Assembly (NCBI GenBank): GCA_949317995.1
Contig: OX439038.1
Span: forward strand, 58,610,813 to 58,674,812
Reading direction: 5' to 3'
DNA from: Acholoe squamosa
Taxonomy: Eukaryota; Annelida; Polychaeta; Phyllodocida; Polynoidae
Length of the DNA: 64,000 nucleotides
Positions 1 to 11,286 of the stretch are shown here, one piece after another (the first letter of the stretch is position 1; the number at the start of each line of letters is the position of its first letter). Made by a program: the position numbers and the translations under genes. Below the pieces are notes generated by a model. The model was not told the DNA's origin, ran no database searches, and saw only the letters and a list, made by a program, of their open reading frames with translations.

Positions 1-113
1 TAATGCCTACGTAGTGACTGCTAAACCTCACTATTTTTTCAAATCTCCTATTTCGGCTGAATCCCATTTCTTTTCACTTAATGGACATTTACCAGTGCCC
101 ATTAACTAATTGT

Positions 114-185
114 GGCTTGTTGGTCTAGGGGTATGATTCTCGCTTAGGGTGCGAGAGGTCCCGGGTTCAAATCCCGGACAAGCCC
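114..185 (+). tRNA. tRNA-Pro (AGG), unit 1
   Basis: 72-nt cloverleaf with a perfect 7-bp acceptor stem (GGCTTGT/ACAAGCC), an anticodon stem CTCGC/GCGAG and anticodon AGG at 146-148. The B box is GGTTCAAATCC. The first T4 Pol III terminator is at 200-203, 15 nt after the gene. No encoded CCA. Confidence 0.97.
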
Positions 186-431
186 TCACTTTATGCCACT
201 TTTGGCAAAAAGCTCAATTCTTAATCTATAGCATATCATTTGTATGCCATTGCTGACTACTCAAAATATGTCTATCTTGCATTTTTCGACTTGAAACAGC
301 TCAAATATAGGCGAGGTGCTTAAAAATAATTTTACTTGCTTTAACTTCTCAGACGCCCACTACATAACAAAACCAATCACAATATCGATATAGAGAAACA
401 AGTCAGGATGACCATGTTTTGCCATGCAGGT

Positions 432-503
432 TCCCAGGTGGTCTAGTGGTTAGGATTCGGCGCTCTCACCGCCGCGGCCGGGGTTCGATTCCCCGTCTGG
501 GAA
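432..503 (+). tRNA. tRNA-Glu (CTC), unit 1
   Basis: 72-nt cloverleaf; acceptor stem TCCCAGG/TCTGGGA closed by one G-U pair, as usual for eukaryotic tRNA-Glu. The anticodon loop holds CTC. B box GGTTCGATTCC. A T4 follows within about 10 nt. Confidence 0.97.
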
Positions 504-803
504 GTGACGCTTTTCCCTTTGAAATACCCTATGTGTCCTTGCAGCAATATTGTGAACATGTCTTACGAAGAAATGAATCAAAATGACTTGGTATGAACCA
601 AGCAGATTTCAGCAAAGTTGAAACGTTTCACACTCAGAAGCAATTTGCCTCCATACTAACACCTAAGGCAGACACAATGGGTATATCATTCCCAAAGGAA
701 TGCCATCTATATTCAGACCTTTTCCTTCATGGTAGTTGTTTCCTTAATATCCAGAATGTCGATGATGTTTCAAATGAAGCTATCATTTTCAAATTAGACC
801 ACA

Positions 804-875
804 TCCCAGGTGGTCTAGTGGTTAGGATTCGGCGCTTTCACCGCCGCGGCCGGGGTTCGATTCCCCGTCTGGGAA
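804..875 (+). tRNA. tRNA-Glu (TTC), unit 1
   Basis: Identical to the Glu(CTC) gene of the same unit except for the anticodon change C to T. It is followed four bases later by a T5 terminator. Confidence 0.97.
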
Positions 876-1191
876 GCAGTTTTTAAAAAATAATTTTACT
901 TGCTTTAACTTCTCAGACACCCACTACAATTCAATATACAACTGAGAAACCCAATCTGTCTGTCATTATAAAATCCACATCACATAATCAATATGGTGTT
1001 CTCACCAAAAGCAAGGTTCTGGTTTATTGCACTTAAACATTGCAAGTACAGACATGTCTCGACCCATGGTGAGAGTCCCACTGAACACATAGAAATATGG
1101 TGAATGCTTTGCACAGATCATGTTAAATCTGAAAGGTAACCACCTGAAGGTGATGCACAAAAATGAATGGCTTTACATTCAAGGAGTGCAG

Positions 1192-1264
1192 GCCTCGATA
1201 GCTCAGTTGGGAGAGCGTTAGACTGAAGATCTAAAGGTCCCCGGTTCGATCCCGGGTCTGGGCA
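1192..1264 (+). tRNA. tRNA-Phe (GAA), unit 1
   Basis: 73-nt cloverleaf with anticodon GAA, D-arm GCTCAGTTGGGAGAGC and T-arm CCCGG/CCGGG. The acceptor stem GCCTCGA/TCTGGGC has a C-U mismatch at pair 5-68 and a U-G at 4-69. A T4 follows 5 nt after the gene. Confidence 0.96.
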
Positions 1265-1408
1265 GTGGTTTTGTTATATAATTACCAGTTGTTTGAAATT
1301 GAAATGAATATGAAATTCAAGATAAAAAGCTTGGCCACCAATGACTTTTACATTCCCTCCAGACTAGCTCAGAACATAGTGACTCTCAATACAGAGTTCA
1401 GGGCACTT

Positions 1409-1480
1409 GGCTTGTTGGTCTAGGGGTATGATTCTCGCTTCGGGTGCGAGAGGTCCCGGGTTCAATTCCCGGACAAGCCC
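1409..1480 (+). tRNA. tRNA-Pro (CGG), unit 1
   Basis: Same body as the Pro(AGG) gene, but with anticodon CGG and a one-base change in the T loop (TTCAATT instead of TTCAAAT). No T4 run occurs until about 146 nt downstream, in the unit-end MITE. Confidence 0.97.
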
Positions 1481-1583
1481 AATATTTAGGCAACAAACTT
1501 AAACATTTGACATTCACACCTGAAAACTGTCAAGTGGCTCACCAATGGAATTAAAGATGTTATCGCCAAACAATCTTGGACAC

Positions 1584-1706
1584 TAGGGAGGTTTAGCAAA
1601 CACAACGTACTTCACTCAAACCTGATTTTACGTAGACGTAGCAGTGCTGTAAGTATGCTGCACGTCTGCGTTATAATGCCTACGTAGTGACTGCTAAACC
1701 TCACTA
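1584..1706. mobile_element. MITE with GGGAGGTTTAGCA termini at the unit boundary
   Basis: The ends are TAGGGAGGTTTAGCA and TGCTAAACCTCACTA as an inverted pair, about 123 bp apart. The same copy recurs at every unit boundary of the array. A diverged sibling sits outside the array at 16113-16231. The function is not known; the element marks the phase at which the array is broken at 15070. Confidence 0.75.
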
Positions 1707-1786
1707 TTTTTTCAAATCTCCTATTTCGGCTGAATCCCATTTCTTTTCACTTAATGGACATTTACCAGTGCCCATTAACTAATTGT

Positions 1787-1858
1787 GGCTTGTTGGTCTA
1801 GGGGTATGATTCTCGCTTAGGGTGCGAGAGGTCCCGGGTTCAAATCCCGGACAAGCCC
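1787..1858 (+). tRNA. tRNA-Pro (AGG), unit 2
   Basis: Sequence identical to the unit 1 gene. Confidence 0.97.
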
Positions 1859-2104
1859 TCACTTTATGCCACTTTTGGCAAAAAGCTCAATTCTTAATCT
1901 ATAGCATATCATTTGTATGCCATTGCTGACTACTCAAAATATGTCTATCTTGCATTTTTCGACTTGAAACAGCTCAAATATAGGCGAGGTGCTTAAAAAT
2001 AATTTTACTTGCTTTAACTTCTCAGACGCCCACTACATAACAAAACCAATCACAATATCGATATAGAGAAACAAGTCAGGATGACCATGTTTTGCCATGC
2101 AGGT

Positions 2105-2176
2105 TCCCAGGTGGTCTAGTGGTTAGGATTCGGCGCTCTCACCGCCGCGGCCGGGGTTCGATTCCCCGTCTGGGAA
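2105..2176 (+). tRNA. tRNA-Glu (CTC), unit 2
   Basis: Sequence identical to the unit 1 gene. Confidence 0.97.
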
Positions 2177-2476
2177 GTGACGCTTTTCCCTTTGAAATAC
2201 CCTATGTGTCCTTGCAGCAATATTGTGAACATGTCTTACGAAGAAATGAATCAAAATGACTTGGTATGAACCAAGCAGATTTCAGCAAAGTTGAAACGTT
2301 TCACACTCAGAAGCAATTTGCCTCCATACTAACACCTAAGGCAGACACAATGGGTATATCATTCCCAAAGGAATGCCATCTATATTCAGACCTTTTCCTT
2401 CATGGTAGTTGTTTCCTTAATATCCAGAATGTCGATGATGTTTCAAATGAAGCTATCATTTTCAAATTAGACCACA

Positions 2477-2548
2477 TCCCAGGTGGTCTAGTGGTTAGGA
2501 TTCGGCGCTTTCACCGCCGCGGCCGGGGTTCGATTCCCCGTCTGGGAA
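2477..2548 (+). tRNA. tRNA-Glu (TTC), unit 2
   Basis: Sequence identical to the unit 1 gene. Confidence 0.97.
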
Positions 2549-2864
2549 GCAGTTTTTAAAAAATAATTTTACTTGCTTTAACTTCTCAGACACCCACTAC
2601 AATTCAATATACAACTGAGAAACCCAATCTGTCTGTCATTATAAAATCCACATCACATAATCAATATGGTGTTCTCACCAAAAGCAAGGTTCTGGTTTAT
2701 TGCACTTAAACATTGCAAGTACAGACATGTCTCGACCCATGGTGAGAGTCCCACTGAACACATAGAAATATGGTGAATGCTTTGCACAGATCATGTTAAA
2801 TCTGAAAGGTAACCACCTGAAGGTGATGCACAAAAATGAATGGCTTTACATTCAAGGAGTGCAG

Positions 2865-2937
2865 GCCTCGATAGCTCAGTTGGGAGAGCGTTAGACTGAA
2901 GATCTAAAGGTCCCCGGTTCGATCCCGGGTCTGGGCA
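2865..2937 (+). tRNA. tRNA-Phe (GAA), unit 2
   Basis: Sequence identical to the unit 1 gene, including the 5-68 mismatch. Confidence 0.96.
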
Positions 2938-3081
2938 GTGGTTTTGTTATATAATTACCAGTTGTTTGAAATTGAAATGAATATGAAATTCAAGATAAAA
3001 AGCTTGGCCACCAATGACTTTTACATTCCCTCCAGACTAGCTCAGAACATAGTGACTCTCAATACAGAGTTCAGGGCACTT

Positions 3082-3153
3082 GGCTTGTTGGTCTAGGGGT
3101 ATGATTCTCGCTTCGGGTGCGAGAGGTCCCGGGTTCAATTCCCGGACAAGCCC
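3082..3153 (+). tRNA. tRNA-Pro (CGG), unit 2
   Basis: Sequence identical to the unit 1 gene; the 16-bp deletion of this unit lies about 150 bp downstream. Confidence 0.97.
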
Positions 3154-3443
3154 AATATTTAGGCAACAAACTTAAACATTTGACATTCACACCTGAAAAC
3201 TGTCAAGTGGCTCACCAATGGAATTAAAGATGTTATCGCCAAACAATCTTGGACACTAGGGAGGTTTAGCAAACACAACGTACTTCACTCAAACCTGATT
3301 TTACTGTAAGTATGCTGCACGTCTGCGTTATAATGCCTACGTAGTGACTGCTAAACCTCACTATTTTTTCAAATCTCCTATTTCGGCTGAATCCCATTTC
3401 TTTTCACTTAATGGACATTTACCAGTGCCCATTAACTAATTGT

Positions 3444-3515
3444 GGCTTGTTGGTCTAGGGGTATGATTCTCGCTTAGGGTGCGAGAGGTCCCGGGTTCAA
3501 ATCCCGGACAAGCCC
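3444..3515 (+). tRNA. tRNA-Pro (AGG), unit 3
   Basis: Sequence identical to the unit 1 gene. Confidence 0.97.
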
Positions 3516-3761
3516 TCACTTTATGCCACTTTTGGCAAAAAGCTCAATTCTTAATCTATAGCATATCATTTGTATGCCATTGCTGACTACTCAAAATATG
3601 TCTATCTTGCATTTTTCGACTTGAAACAGCTCAAATATAGGCGAGGTGCTTAAAAATAATTTTACTTGCTTTAACTTCTCAGACGCCCACTACATAACAA
3701 AACCAATCACAATATCGATATAGAGAAACAAGTCAGGATGACCATGTTTTGCCATGCAGGT

Positions 3762-3833
3762 TCCCAGGTGGTCTAGTGGTTAGGATTCGGCGCTCTCACC
3801 GCCGCGGCCGGGGTTCGATTCCCCGTCTGGGAA
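3762..3833 (+). tRNA. tRNA-Glu (CTC), unit 3
   Basis: Sequence identical to the unit 1 gene. Confidence 0.97.
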
Positions 3834-4133
3834 GTGACGCTTTTCCCTTTGAAATACCCTATGTGTCCTTGCAGCAATATTGTGAACATGTCTTACGAAG
3901 AAATGAATCAAAATGACTTGGTATGAACCAAGCAGATTTCAGCAAAGTTGAAACGTTTCACACTCAGAAGCAATTTGCCTCCATACTAACACCTAAGGCA
4001 GACACAATGGGTATATCATTCCCAAAGGAATGCCATCTATATTCAGACCTTTTCCTTCATGGTAGTTGTTTCCTTAATATCCAGAATGTCGATGATGTTT
4101 CAAATGAAGCTATCATTTTCAAATTAGACCACA

Positions 4134-4205
4134 TCCCAGGTGGTCTAGTGGTTAGGATTCGGCGCTTTCACCGCCGCGGCCGGGGTTCGATTCCCCGTCT
4201 GGGAA
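4134..4205 (+). tRNA. tRNA-Glu (TTC), unit 3
   Basis: Sequence identical to the unit 1 gene. Confidence 0.97.
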
Positions 4206-4521
4206 GCAGTTTTTAAAAAATAATTTTACTTGCTTTAACTTCTCAGACACCCACTACAATTCAATATACAACTGAGAAACCCAATCTGTCTGTCATTATA
4301 AAATCCACATCACATAATCAATATGGTGTTCTCACCAAAAGCAAGGTTCTGGTTTATTGCACTTAAACATTGCAAGTACAGACATGTCTCGACCCATGGT
4401 GAGAGTCCCACTGAACACATAGAAATATGGTGAATGCTTTGCACAGATCATGTTAAATCTGAAAGGTAACCACCTGAAGGTGATGCACAAAAATGAATGG
4501 CTTTACATTCAAAGAGTGCAG

Positions 4522-4594
4522 GCCTCGATAGCTCAGTTGGGAGAGCGTTAGACTGAAGATCTAAAGGTCCCCGGTTCGATCCCGGGTCTGGGCA
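4522..4594 (+). tRNA. tRNA-Phe (GAA), unit 3
   Basis: Gene identical to unit 1; the leader carries one G to A change at 4513. Confidence 0.96.
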
Positions 4595-4738
4595 GTGGTT
4601 TTGTTATATAATTACCAGTTGTTTGAAATTGAAATGAATATGAAATTCAAGATAAAAAGCTTGGCCACCAATGACTTTTACATTCCCTCCAGACTAGCTC
4701 AGAACATAGTGACTCTCAATACAGAGTTCAGGGCACTT

Positions 4739-4810
4739 GGCTTGTTGGTCTAGGGGTATGATTCTCGCTTCGGGTGCGAGAGGTCCCGGGTTCAATTCCC
4801 GGACAAGCCC
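4739..4810 (+). tRNA. tRNA-Pro (CGG), unit 3
   Basis: Sequence identical to the unit 1 gene. Confidence 0.97.
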
Positions 4811-5116
4811 AATATTTAGGCAACAAACTTAAACATTTGACATTCACACCTGAAAACTGTCAAGTGGCTCACCAATGGAATTAAAGATGTTATCGCCAAA
4901 CAATCTTGGACACTAGGGAGGTTTAGCAAACACAACGTACTTCACTCAAACCTGATTTTACGTAGACGTAGCAGTGCTGTAAGTATGCTGCACGTCTGCG
5001 TTATAATGCCTACGTAGTGACTGCTAAACCTCACTATTTTTTCAAATCTCCTATTTCGGCTGAATCCCATTTCTTTTCACTTAATGGACATTTACCAGTG
5101 CCCATTAACTAATTGT

Positions 5117-5188
5117 GGCTTGTTGGTCTAGGGGTATGATTCTCGCTTAGGGTGCGAGAGGTCCCGGGTTCAAATCCCGGACAAGCCC
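5117..5188 (+). tRNA. tRNA-Pro (AGG), unit 4
   Basis: Sequence identical to the unit 1 gene. Confidence 0.97.
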
Positions 5189-5434
5189 TCACTTTATGCC
5201 ACTTTTGGCAAAAAGCTCAATTCTTAATCTATAGCATATCATTTGTATGCCATTGCTGACTACTCAAAATATGTCTATCTTGCATTTTTCGACTTGAAAC
5301 AGCTCAAATATAGGCGAGGTGCTTAAAAATAATTTTACTTGCTTTAACTTCTCAGACGCCCACTACATAACAAAACCAATCACAATATCGATATAGAGAA
5401 ACAAGTCAGGATGACCATGTTTTGCCATGCAGGT

Positions 5435-5506
5435 TCCCAGGTGGTCTAGTGGTTAGGATTCGGCGCTCTCACCGCCGCGGCCGGGGTTCGATTCCCCGTC
5501 TGGGAA
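5435..5506 (+). tRNA. tRNA-Glu (CTC), unit 4
   Basis: Sequence identical to the unit 1 gene. Confidence 0.97.
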
Positions 5507-5806
5507 GTGACGCTTTTCCCTTTGAAATACCCTATGTGTCCTTGCAGCAATATTGTGAACATGTCTTACGAAGAAATGAATCAAAATGACTTGGTATGAA
5601 CCAAGCAGATTTCAGCAAAGTTGAAACGTTTCACACTCAGAAGCAATTTGCCTCCATACTAACACCTAAGGCAGACACAATGGGTATATCATTCCCAAAG
5701 GAATGCCATCTATATTCAGACCTTTTCCTTCATGGTAGTTGTTTCCTTAATATCCAGAATGTCGATGATGTTTCAAATGAAGCTATCATTTTCAAATTAG
5801 ACCACA

Positions 5807-5878
5807 TCCCAGGTGGTCTAGTGGTTAGGATTCGGCGCTTTCACCGCCGCGGCCGGGGTTCGATTCCCCATCTGGGAA
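5807..5878 (+). tRNA. tRNA-Glu (TTC), unit 4, T-stem variant
   Basis: Differs from the other eight copies by G to A at 5870. This breaks the outermost T-stem pair (C49-G65 becomes C-A). It may still fold, but it is the only damaged Glu copy in the array. Confidence 0.92.
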
Positions 5879-6194
5879 GCAGTTTTTAAAAAATAATTTT
5901 ACTTGCTTTAACTTCTCAGACACCCACTACAATTCAATATACAACTGAGAAACCCAATCTGTCTGTCATTATAAAATCCACATCACATAATCAATATGGT
6001 GTTCTCACCAAAAGCAAGGTTCTGGTTTATTGCACTTAAACATTGCAAGTACAGACATGTCTCGACCCATGGTGAGAGTCCCACTGAACACATAGAAATA
6101 TGGTGAATGCTTTGCACAGATCATGTTAAATCTGAAAGGTAACCACCTGAAGGTGATGCACAAAAATGAATGGCTTTACATTCAAGGAGTGCAG

Positions 6195-6267
6195 GCCTCG
6201 ATAGCTCAGTTGGGAGAGCGTTAGACTGAAGATCTAAAGGTCCCCGGTTCGATCCCGGGTCTGGGCA
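6195..6267 (+). tRNA. tRNA-Phe (GAA), unit 4
   Basis: Sequence identical to the unit 1 gene. Confidence 0.96.
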
Positions 6268-6411
6268 GTGGTTTTGTTATATAATTACCAGTTGTTTGAA
6301 ATTGAAATGAATATGAAATTCAAGATAAAAAGCTTGGCCACCAATGACTTTTACATTCCCTCCAGACTAGCTCAGAACATAGTGACTCTCAATACAGAGT
6401 TCAGGGCACTT

Positions 6412-6483
6412 GGCTTGTTGGTCTAGGGGTATGATTCTCGCTTCGGGTGCGAGAGGTCCCGGGTTCAATTCCCGGACAAGCCC
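6412..6483 (+). tRNA. tRNA-Pro (CGG), unit 4
   Basis: Sequence identical to the unit 1 gene. Confidence 0.97.
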
Positions 6484-6789
6484 AATATTTAGGCAACAAA
6501 CTTAAACATTTGACATTCACACCTGAAAACTGTCAAGTGGCTCACCAATGGAATTAAAGATGTTATCGCCAAACAATCTTGGACACTAGGGAGGTTTAGC
6601 AAACACAACGTACTTCACTCAAACCTGATTTTACGTAGACGTAGCAGTGCTGTAAGTATGCTGCACGTCTGCGTTATAATGCCTACGTAGTGACTGCTAA
6701 ACCTCACTATTTTTTCAAATCTCCTATTTCGGCTGAATCCCATTTCTTTTCACTTAATGGACATTTACCAGTGCCCATTAACTAATTGT

Positions 6790-6861
6790 GGCTTGTTGGT
6801 CTAGGGGTATGATTCTCGCTTAGGGTGCAAGAGGTCCCGGGTTCAAATCCCGGACAAGCCC
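6790..6861 (+). tRNA. tRNA-Pro (AGG), unit 5, anticodon-stem variant
   Basis: G to A at 6829 changes the anticodon stem from CTCGC/GCGAG to CTCGC/GCAAG, a C-A mismatch in the middle of the stem. This copy may be impaired. Confidence 0.9.
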
Positions 6862-7107
6862 TCACTTTATGCCACTTTTGGCAAAAAGCTCAATTCTTAA
6901 TCTATAGCATATCATTTGTATGCCATTGCTGACTACTCAAAATATGTCTATCTTGCATTTTTCGACTTGAAACAGCTCAAATATAGGCGAGGTGCTTAAA
7001 AATAATTTTACTTGCTTTAACTTCTCAGACGCCCACTACATAACAAAACCAATCACAATATCGATATAGAGAAACAAGTCAGGATGACCATGTTTTGCCA
7101 TGCAGGT

Positions 7108-7179
7108 TCCCAGGTGGTCTAGTGGTTAGGATTCGGCGCTCTCACCGCCGCGGCCGGGGTTCGATTCCCCGTCTGGGAA
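7108..7179 (+). tRNA. tRNA-Glu (CTC), unit 5
   Basis: Sequence identical to the unit 1 gene. Confidence 0.97.
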
Positions 7180-7479
7180 GTGACGCTTTTCCCTTTGAAA
7201 TACCCTATGTGTCCTTGCAGCAATATTGTGAACATGTCTTACGAAGAAATGAATCAAAATGACTTGGTATGAACCAAGCAGATTTCAGCAAAGTTGAAAC
7301 GTTTCACACTCAGAAGCAATTTGCCTCCATACTAACACCTAAGGCAGACACAATGGGTATATCATTCCCAAAGGAATGCCATCTATATTCAGACCTTTTC
7401 CTTCATGGTAGTTGTTTCCTTAATATCCAGAATGTCGATGATGTTTCAAATGAAGCTATCATTTTCAAATTAGACCACA

Positions 7480-7551
7480 TCCCAGGTGGTCTAGTGGTTA
7501 GGATTCGGCGCTTTCACCGCCGCGGCCGGGGTTCGATTCCCCGTCTGGGAA
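7480..7551 (+). tRNA. tRNA-Glu (TTC), unit 5
   Basis: Sequence identical to the unit 1 gene. Confidence 0.97.
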
Positions 7552-7867
7552 GCAGTTTTTAAAAAATAATTTTACTTGCTTTAACTTCTCAGACACCCAC
7601 TACAATTCAATATACAACTGAGAAACCCAATCTGTCTGTCATTATAAAATCCACATCACATAATCAATATGGTGTTCTCACCAAAAGCAAGGTTCTGGTT
7701 TATTGCACTTAAACATTGCAAGTACAGACATGTCTCGACCCATGGTGAGAGTCCCACTGAACACATAGAAATATGGTGAATGCTTTGCACAGATCATGTT
7801 AAATCTGAAAGGTAACCACCTGAAGGTGATGCACAAAAATGAATGGCTTTACATTCAAGGAGTGCAG

Positions 7868-7940
7868 GCCTCGATAGCTCAGTTGGGAGAGCGTTAGACT
7901 GAAGATCTAAAGGTCCCCGGTTCGATCCCGGGTCTGGGCA
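7868..7940 (+). tRNA. tRNA-Phe (GAA), unit 5
   Basis: Sequence identical to the unit 1 gene. Confidence 0.96.
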
Positions 7941-8084
7941 GTGGTTTTGTTATATAATTACCAGTTGTTTGAAATTGAAATGAATATGAAATTCAAGATA
8001 AAAAGCTTGGCCACCAATGACTTTTACATTCCCTCCAGACTAGCTCAGAACATAGTGACTCTCAATACAGAGTTCAGGGCACTT

Positions 8085-8156
8085 GGCTTGTTGGTCTAGG
8101 GGTATGATTCTCGCTTCGGGTGCGAGAGGTCCCGGGTTCAATTCCCGGACAAGCCC
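8085..8156 (+). tRNA. tRNA-Pro (CGG), unit 5
   Basis: Sequence identical to the unit 1 gene. Confidence 0.97.
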
Positions 8157-8462
8157 AATATTTAGGCAACAAACTTAAACATTTGACATTCACACCTGAA
8201 AACTGTCAAGTGGCTCACCAATGGAATTAAAGATGTTATCGCCAAACAATCTTGGACACTAGGGAGGTTTAGCAAACACAACGTACTTCACTCAAACCTG
8301 ATTTTACGTAGACGTAGCAGTGCTGTAAGTATGCTGCACGTCTGCGTTATAATGCCTACGTAGTGACTGCTAAACCTCACTATTTTTTCAAATCTCCTAT
8401 TTCGGCTGAATCCCATTTCTTTTCACTTAATGGACATTTACCAGTGCCCATTAACTAATTGT

Positions 8463-8534
8463 GGCTTGTTGGTCTAGGGGTATGATTCTCGCTTAGGGTG
8501 CGAGAGGTCCCGGGTTCAAATCCCGGACAAGCCC
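8463..8534 (+). tRNA. tRNA-Pro (AGG), unit 6
   Basis: Sequence identical to the unit 1 gene. Confidence 0.97.
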
Positions 8535-8780
8535 TCACTTTATGCCACTTTTGGCAAAAAGCTCAATTCTTAATCTATAGCATATCATTTGTATGCCATT
8601 GCTGACTACTCAAAATATGTCTATCTTGCATTTTTCGACTTGAAACAGCTCAAATATAGGCGAGGTGCTTAAAAATAATTTTACTTGCTTTAACTTCTCA
8701 GACGCCCACTACATAACAAAACCAATCACAATATCGATATAGAGAAACAAGTCAGGATGACCATGTTTTGCCATGCAGGT

Positions 8781-8852
8781 TCCCAGGTGGTCTAGTGGTT
8801 AGGATTCGGCGCTCTCACCGCCGCGGCCGGGGTTCGATTCCCCGTCTGGGAA
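8781..8852 (+). tRNA. tRNA-Glu (CTC), unit 6
   Basis: Sequence identical to the unit 1 gene. Confidence 0.97.
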
Positions 8853-9152
8853 GTGACGCTTTTCCCTTTGAAATACCCTATGTGTCCTTGCAGCAATATT
8901 GTGAACATGTCTTACGAAGAAATGAATCAAAATGACTTGGTATGAACCAAGCAGATTTCAGCAAAGTTGAAACGTTTCACACTCAGAAGCAATTTGCCTC
9001 CATACTAACACCTAAGGCAGACACAATGGGTATATCATTCCCAAAGGAATGCCATCTATATTCAGACCTTTTCCTTCATGGTAGTTGTTTCCTTAATATC
9101 CAGAATGTCGATGATGTTTCAAATGAAGCTATCATTTTCAAATTAGACCACA

Positions 9153-9224
9153 TCCCAGGTGGTCTAGTGGTTAGGATTCGGCGCTTTCACCGCCGCGGCC
9201 GGGGTTCGATTCCCCGTCTGGGAA
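9153..9224 (+). tRNA. tRNA-Glu (TTC), unit 6
   Basis: Sequence identical to the unit 1 gene. Confidence 0.97.
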
Positions 9225-9540
9225 GCAGTTTTTAAAAAATAATTTTACTTGCTTTAACTTCTCAGACACCCACTACAATTCAATATACAACTGAGAAACC
9301 CAATCTGTCTGTCATTATAAAATCCACATCACATAATCAATATGGTGTTCTCACCAAAAGCAAGGTTCTGGTTTATTGCACTTAAACATTGCAAGTACAG
9401 ACATGTCTCGACCCATGGTGAGAGTCCCACTGAACACATAGAAATATGGTGAATGCTTTGCACAGATCATGTTAAATCTGAAAGGTAACCACCTGAAGGT
9501 GATGCACAAAAATGAATGGCTTTACATTCAAGGAGTGCAG

Positions 9541-9613
9541 GCCTCGATAGCTCAGTTGGGAGAGCGTTAGACTGAAGATCTAAAGGTCCCCGGTTCGATC
9601 CCGGGTCTGGGCA
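9541..9613 (+). tRNA. tRNA-Phe (GAA), unit 6
   Basis: Sequence identical to the unit 1 gene. Confidence 0.96.
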
Positions 9614-9757
9614 GTGGTTTTGTTATATAATTACCAGTTGTTTGAAATTGAAATGAATATGAAATTCAAGATAAAAAGCTTGGCCACCAATGACTTTTAC
9701 ATTCCCTCCAGACTAGCTCAGAACATAGTGACTCTCAATACAGAGTTCAGGGCACTT

Positions 9758-9829
9758 GGCTTGTTGGTCTAGGGGTATGATTCTCGCTTCGGGTGCGAGA
9801 GGTCCCGGGTTCAATTCCCGGACAAGCCC
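9758..9829 (+). tRNA. tRNA-Pro (CGG), unit 6
   Basis: Sequence identical to the unit 1 gene. Confidence 0.97.
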
Positions 9830-10135
9830 AATATTTAGGCAACAAACTTAAACATTTGACATTCACACCTGAAAACTGTCAAGTGGCTCACCAATGGAAT
9901 TAAAGATGTTATCGCCAAACAATCTTGGACACTAGGGAGGTTTAGCAAACACAACGTACTTCACTCAAACCTGATTTTACGTAGACGTAGCAGTGCTGTA
10001 AGTATGCTGCACGTCTGCGTTATAATGCCTACGTAGTGACTGCTAAACCTCACTATTTTTTCAAATCTCCTATTTCGGCTGAATCCCATTTCTTTTCACT
10101 TAATGGACATTTACCAGTGCCCATTAACTAATTGT

Positions 10136-10207
10136 GGCTTGTTGGTCTAGGGGTATGATTCTCGCTTAGGGTGCGAGAGGTCCCGGGTTCAAATCCCGGA
10201 CAAGCCC
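10136..10207 (+). tRNA. tRNA-Pro (AGG), unit 7
   Basis: Sequence identical to the unit 1 gene. Confidence 0.97.
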
Positions 10208-10453
10208 TCACTTTATGCCACTTTTGGCAAAAAGCTCAATTCTTAATCTATAGCATATCATTTGTATGCCATTGCTGACTACTCAAAATATGTCTATCTT
10301 GCATTTTTCGACTTGAAACAGCTCAAATATAGGCGAGGTGCTTAAAAATAATTTTACTTGCTTTAACTTCTCAGACGCCCACTACATAACAAAACCAATC
10401 ACAATATCGATATAGAGAAACAAGTCAGGATGACCATGTTTTGCCATGCAGGT

Positions 10454-10525
10454 TCCCAGGTGGTCTAGTGGTTAGGATTCGGCGCTCTCACCGCCGCGGC
10501 CGGGGTTCGATTCCCCGTCTGGGAA
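10454..10525 (+). tRNA. tRNA-Glu (CTC), unit 7
   Basis: Sequence identical to the unit 1 gene. Confidence 0.97.
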
Positions 10526-10825
10526 GTGACGCTTTTCCCTTTGAAATACCCTATGTGTCCTTGCAGCAATATTGTGAACATGTCTTACGAAGAAATGAAT
10601 CAAAATGACTTGGTATGAACCAAGCAGATTTCAGCAAAGTTGAAACGTTTCACACTCAGAAGCAATTTGCCTCCATACTAACACCTAAGGCAGACACAAT
10701 GGGTATATCATTCCCAAAGGAATGCCATCTATATTCAGACCTTTTCCTTCATGGTAGTTGTTTCCTTAATATCCAGAATGTCGATGATGTTTCAAATGAA
10801 GCTATCATTTTCAAATTAGACCACA

Positions 10826-10897
10826 TCCCAGGTGGTCTAGTGGTTAGGATTCGGCGCTTTCACCGCCGCGGCCGGGGTTCGATTCCCCGTCTGGGAA
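10826..10897 (+). tRNA. tRNA-Glu (TTC), unit 7
   Basis: Sequence identical to the unit 1 gene. Confidence 0.97.
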
Positions 10898-11213
10898 GCA
10901 GTTTTTAAAAAATAATTTTACTTGCTTTAACTTCTCAGACACCCACTACAATTCAATATACAACTGAGAAACCCAATCTGTCTGTCATTATAAAATCCAC
11001 ATCACATAATCAATATGGTGTTCTCACCAAAAGCAAGGTTCTGGTTTATTGCACTTAAACATTGCAAGTACAGACATGTCTCGACCCATGGTGAGAGTCC
11101 CACTGAACACATAGAAATATGGTGAATGCTTTGCACAGATCATGTTAAATCTGAAAGGTAACCACCTGAAGGTGATGCACAAAAATGAATGGCTTTACAT
11201 TCAAGGAGTGCAG

Positions 11214-11286
11214 GCCTCGATAGCTCAGTTGGGAGAGCGTTAGACTGAAGATCTAAAGGTCCCCGGTTCGATCCCGGGTCTGGGCA
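11214..11286 (+). tRNA. tRNA-Phe (GAA), unit 7
   Basis: Sequence identical to the unit 1 gene. Confidence 0.96.

Noticed and set aside
593..886. 97-codon open frame present in all nine array units
   Set aside because: Its last third is tRNA-Glu sequence and its conservation follows from the array. Unit copies show no coding bias, so it is a chance frame.
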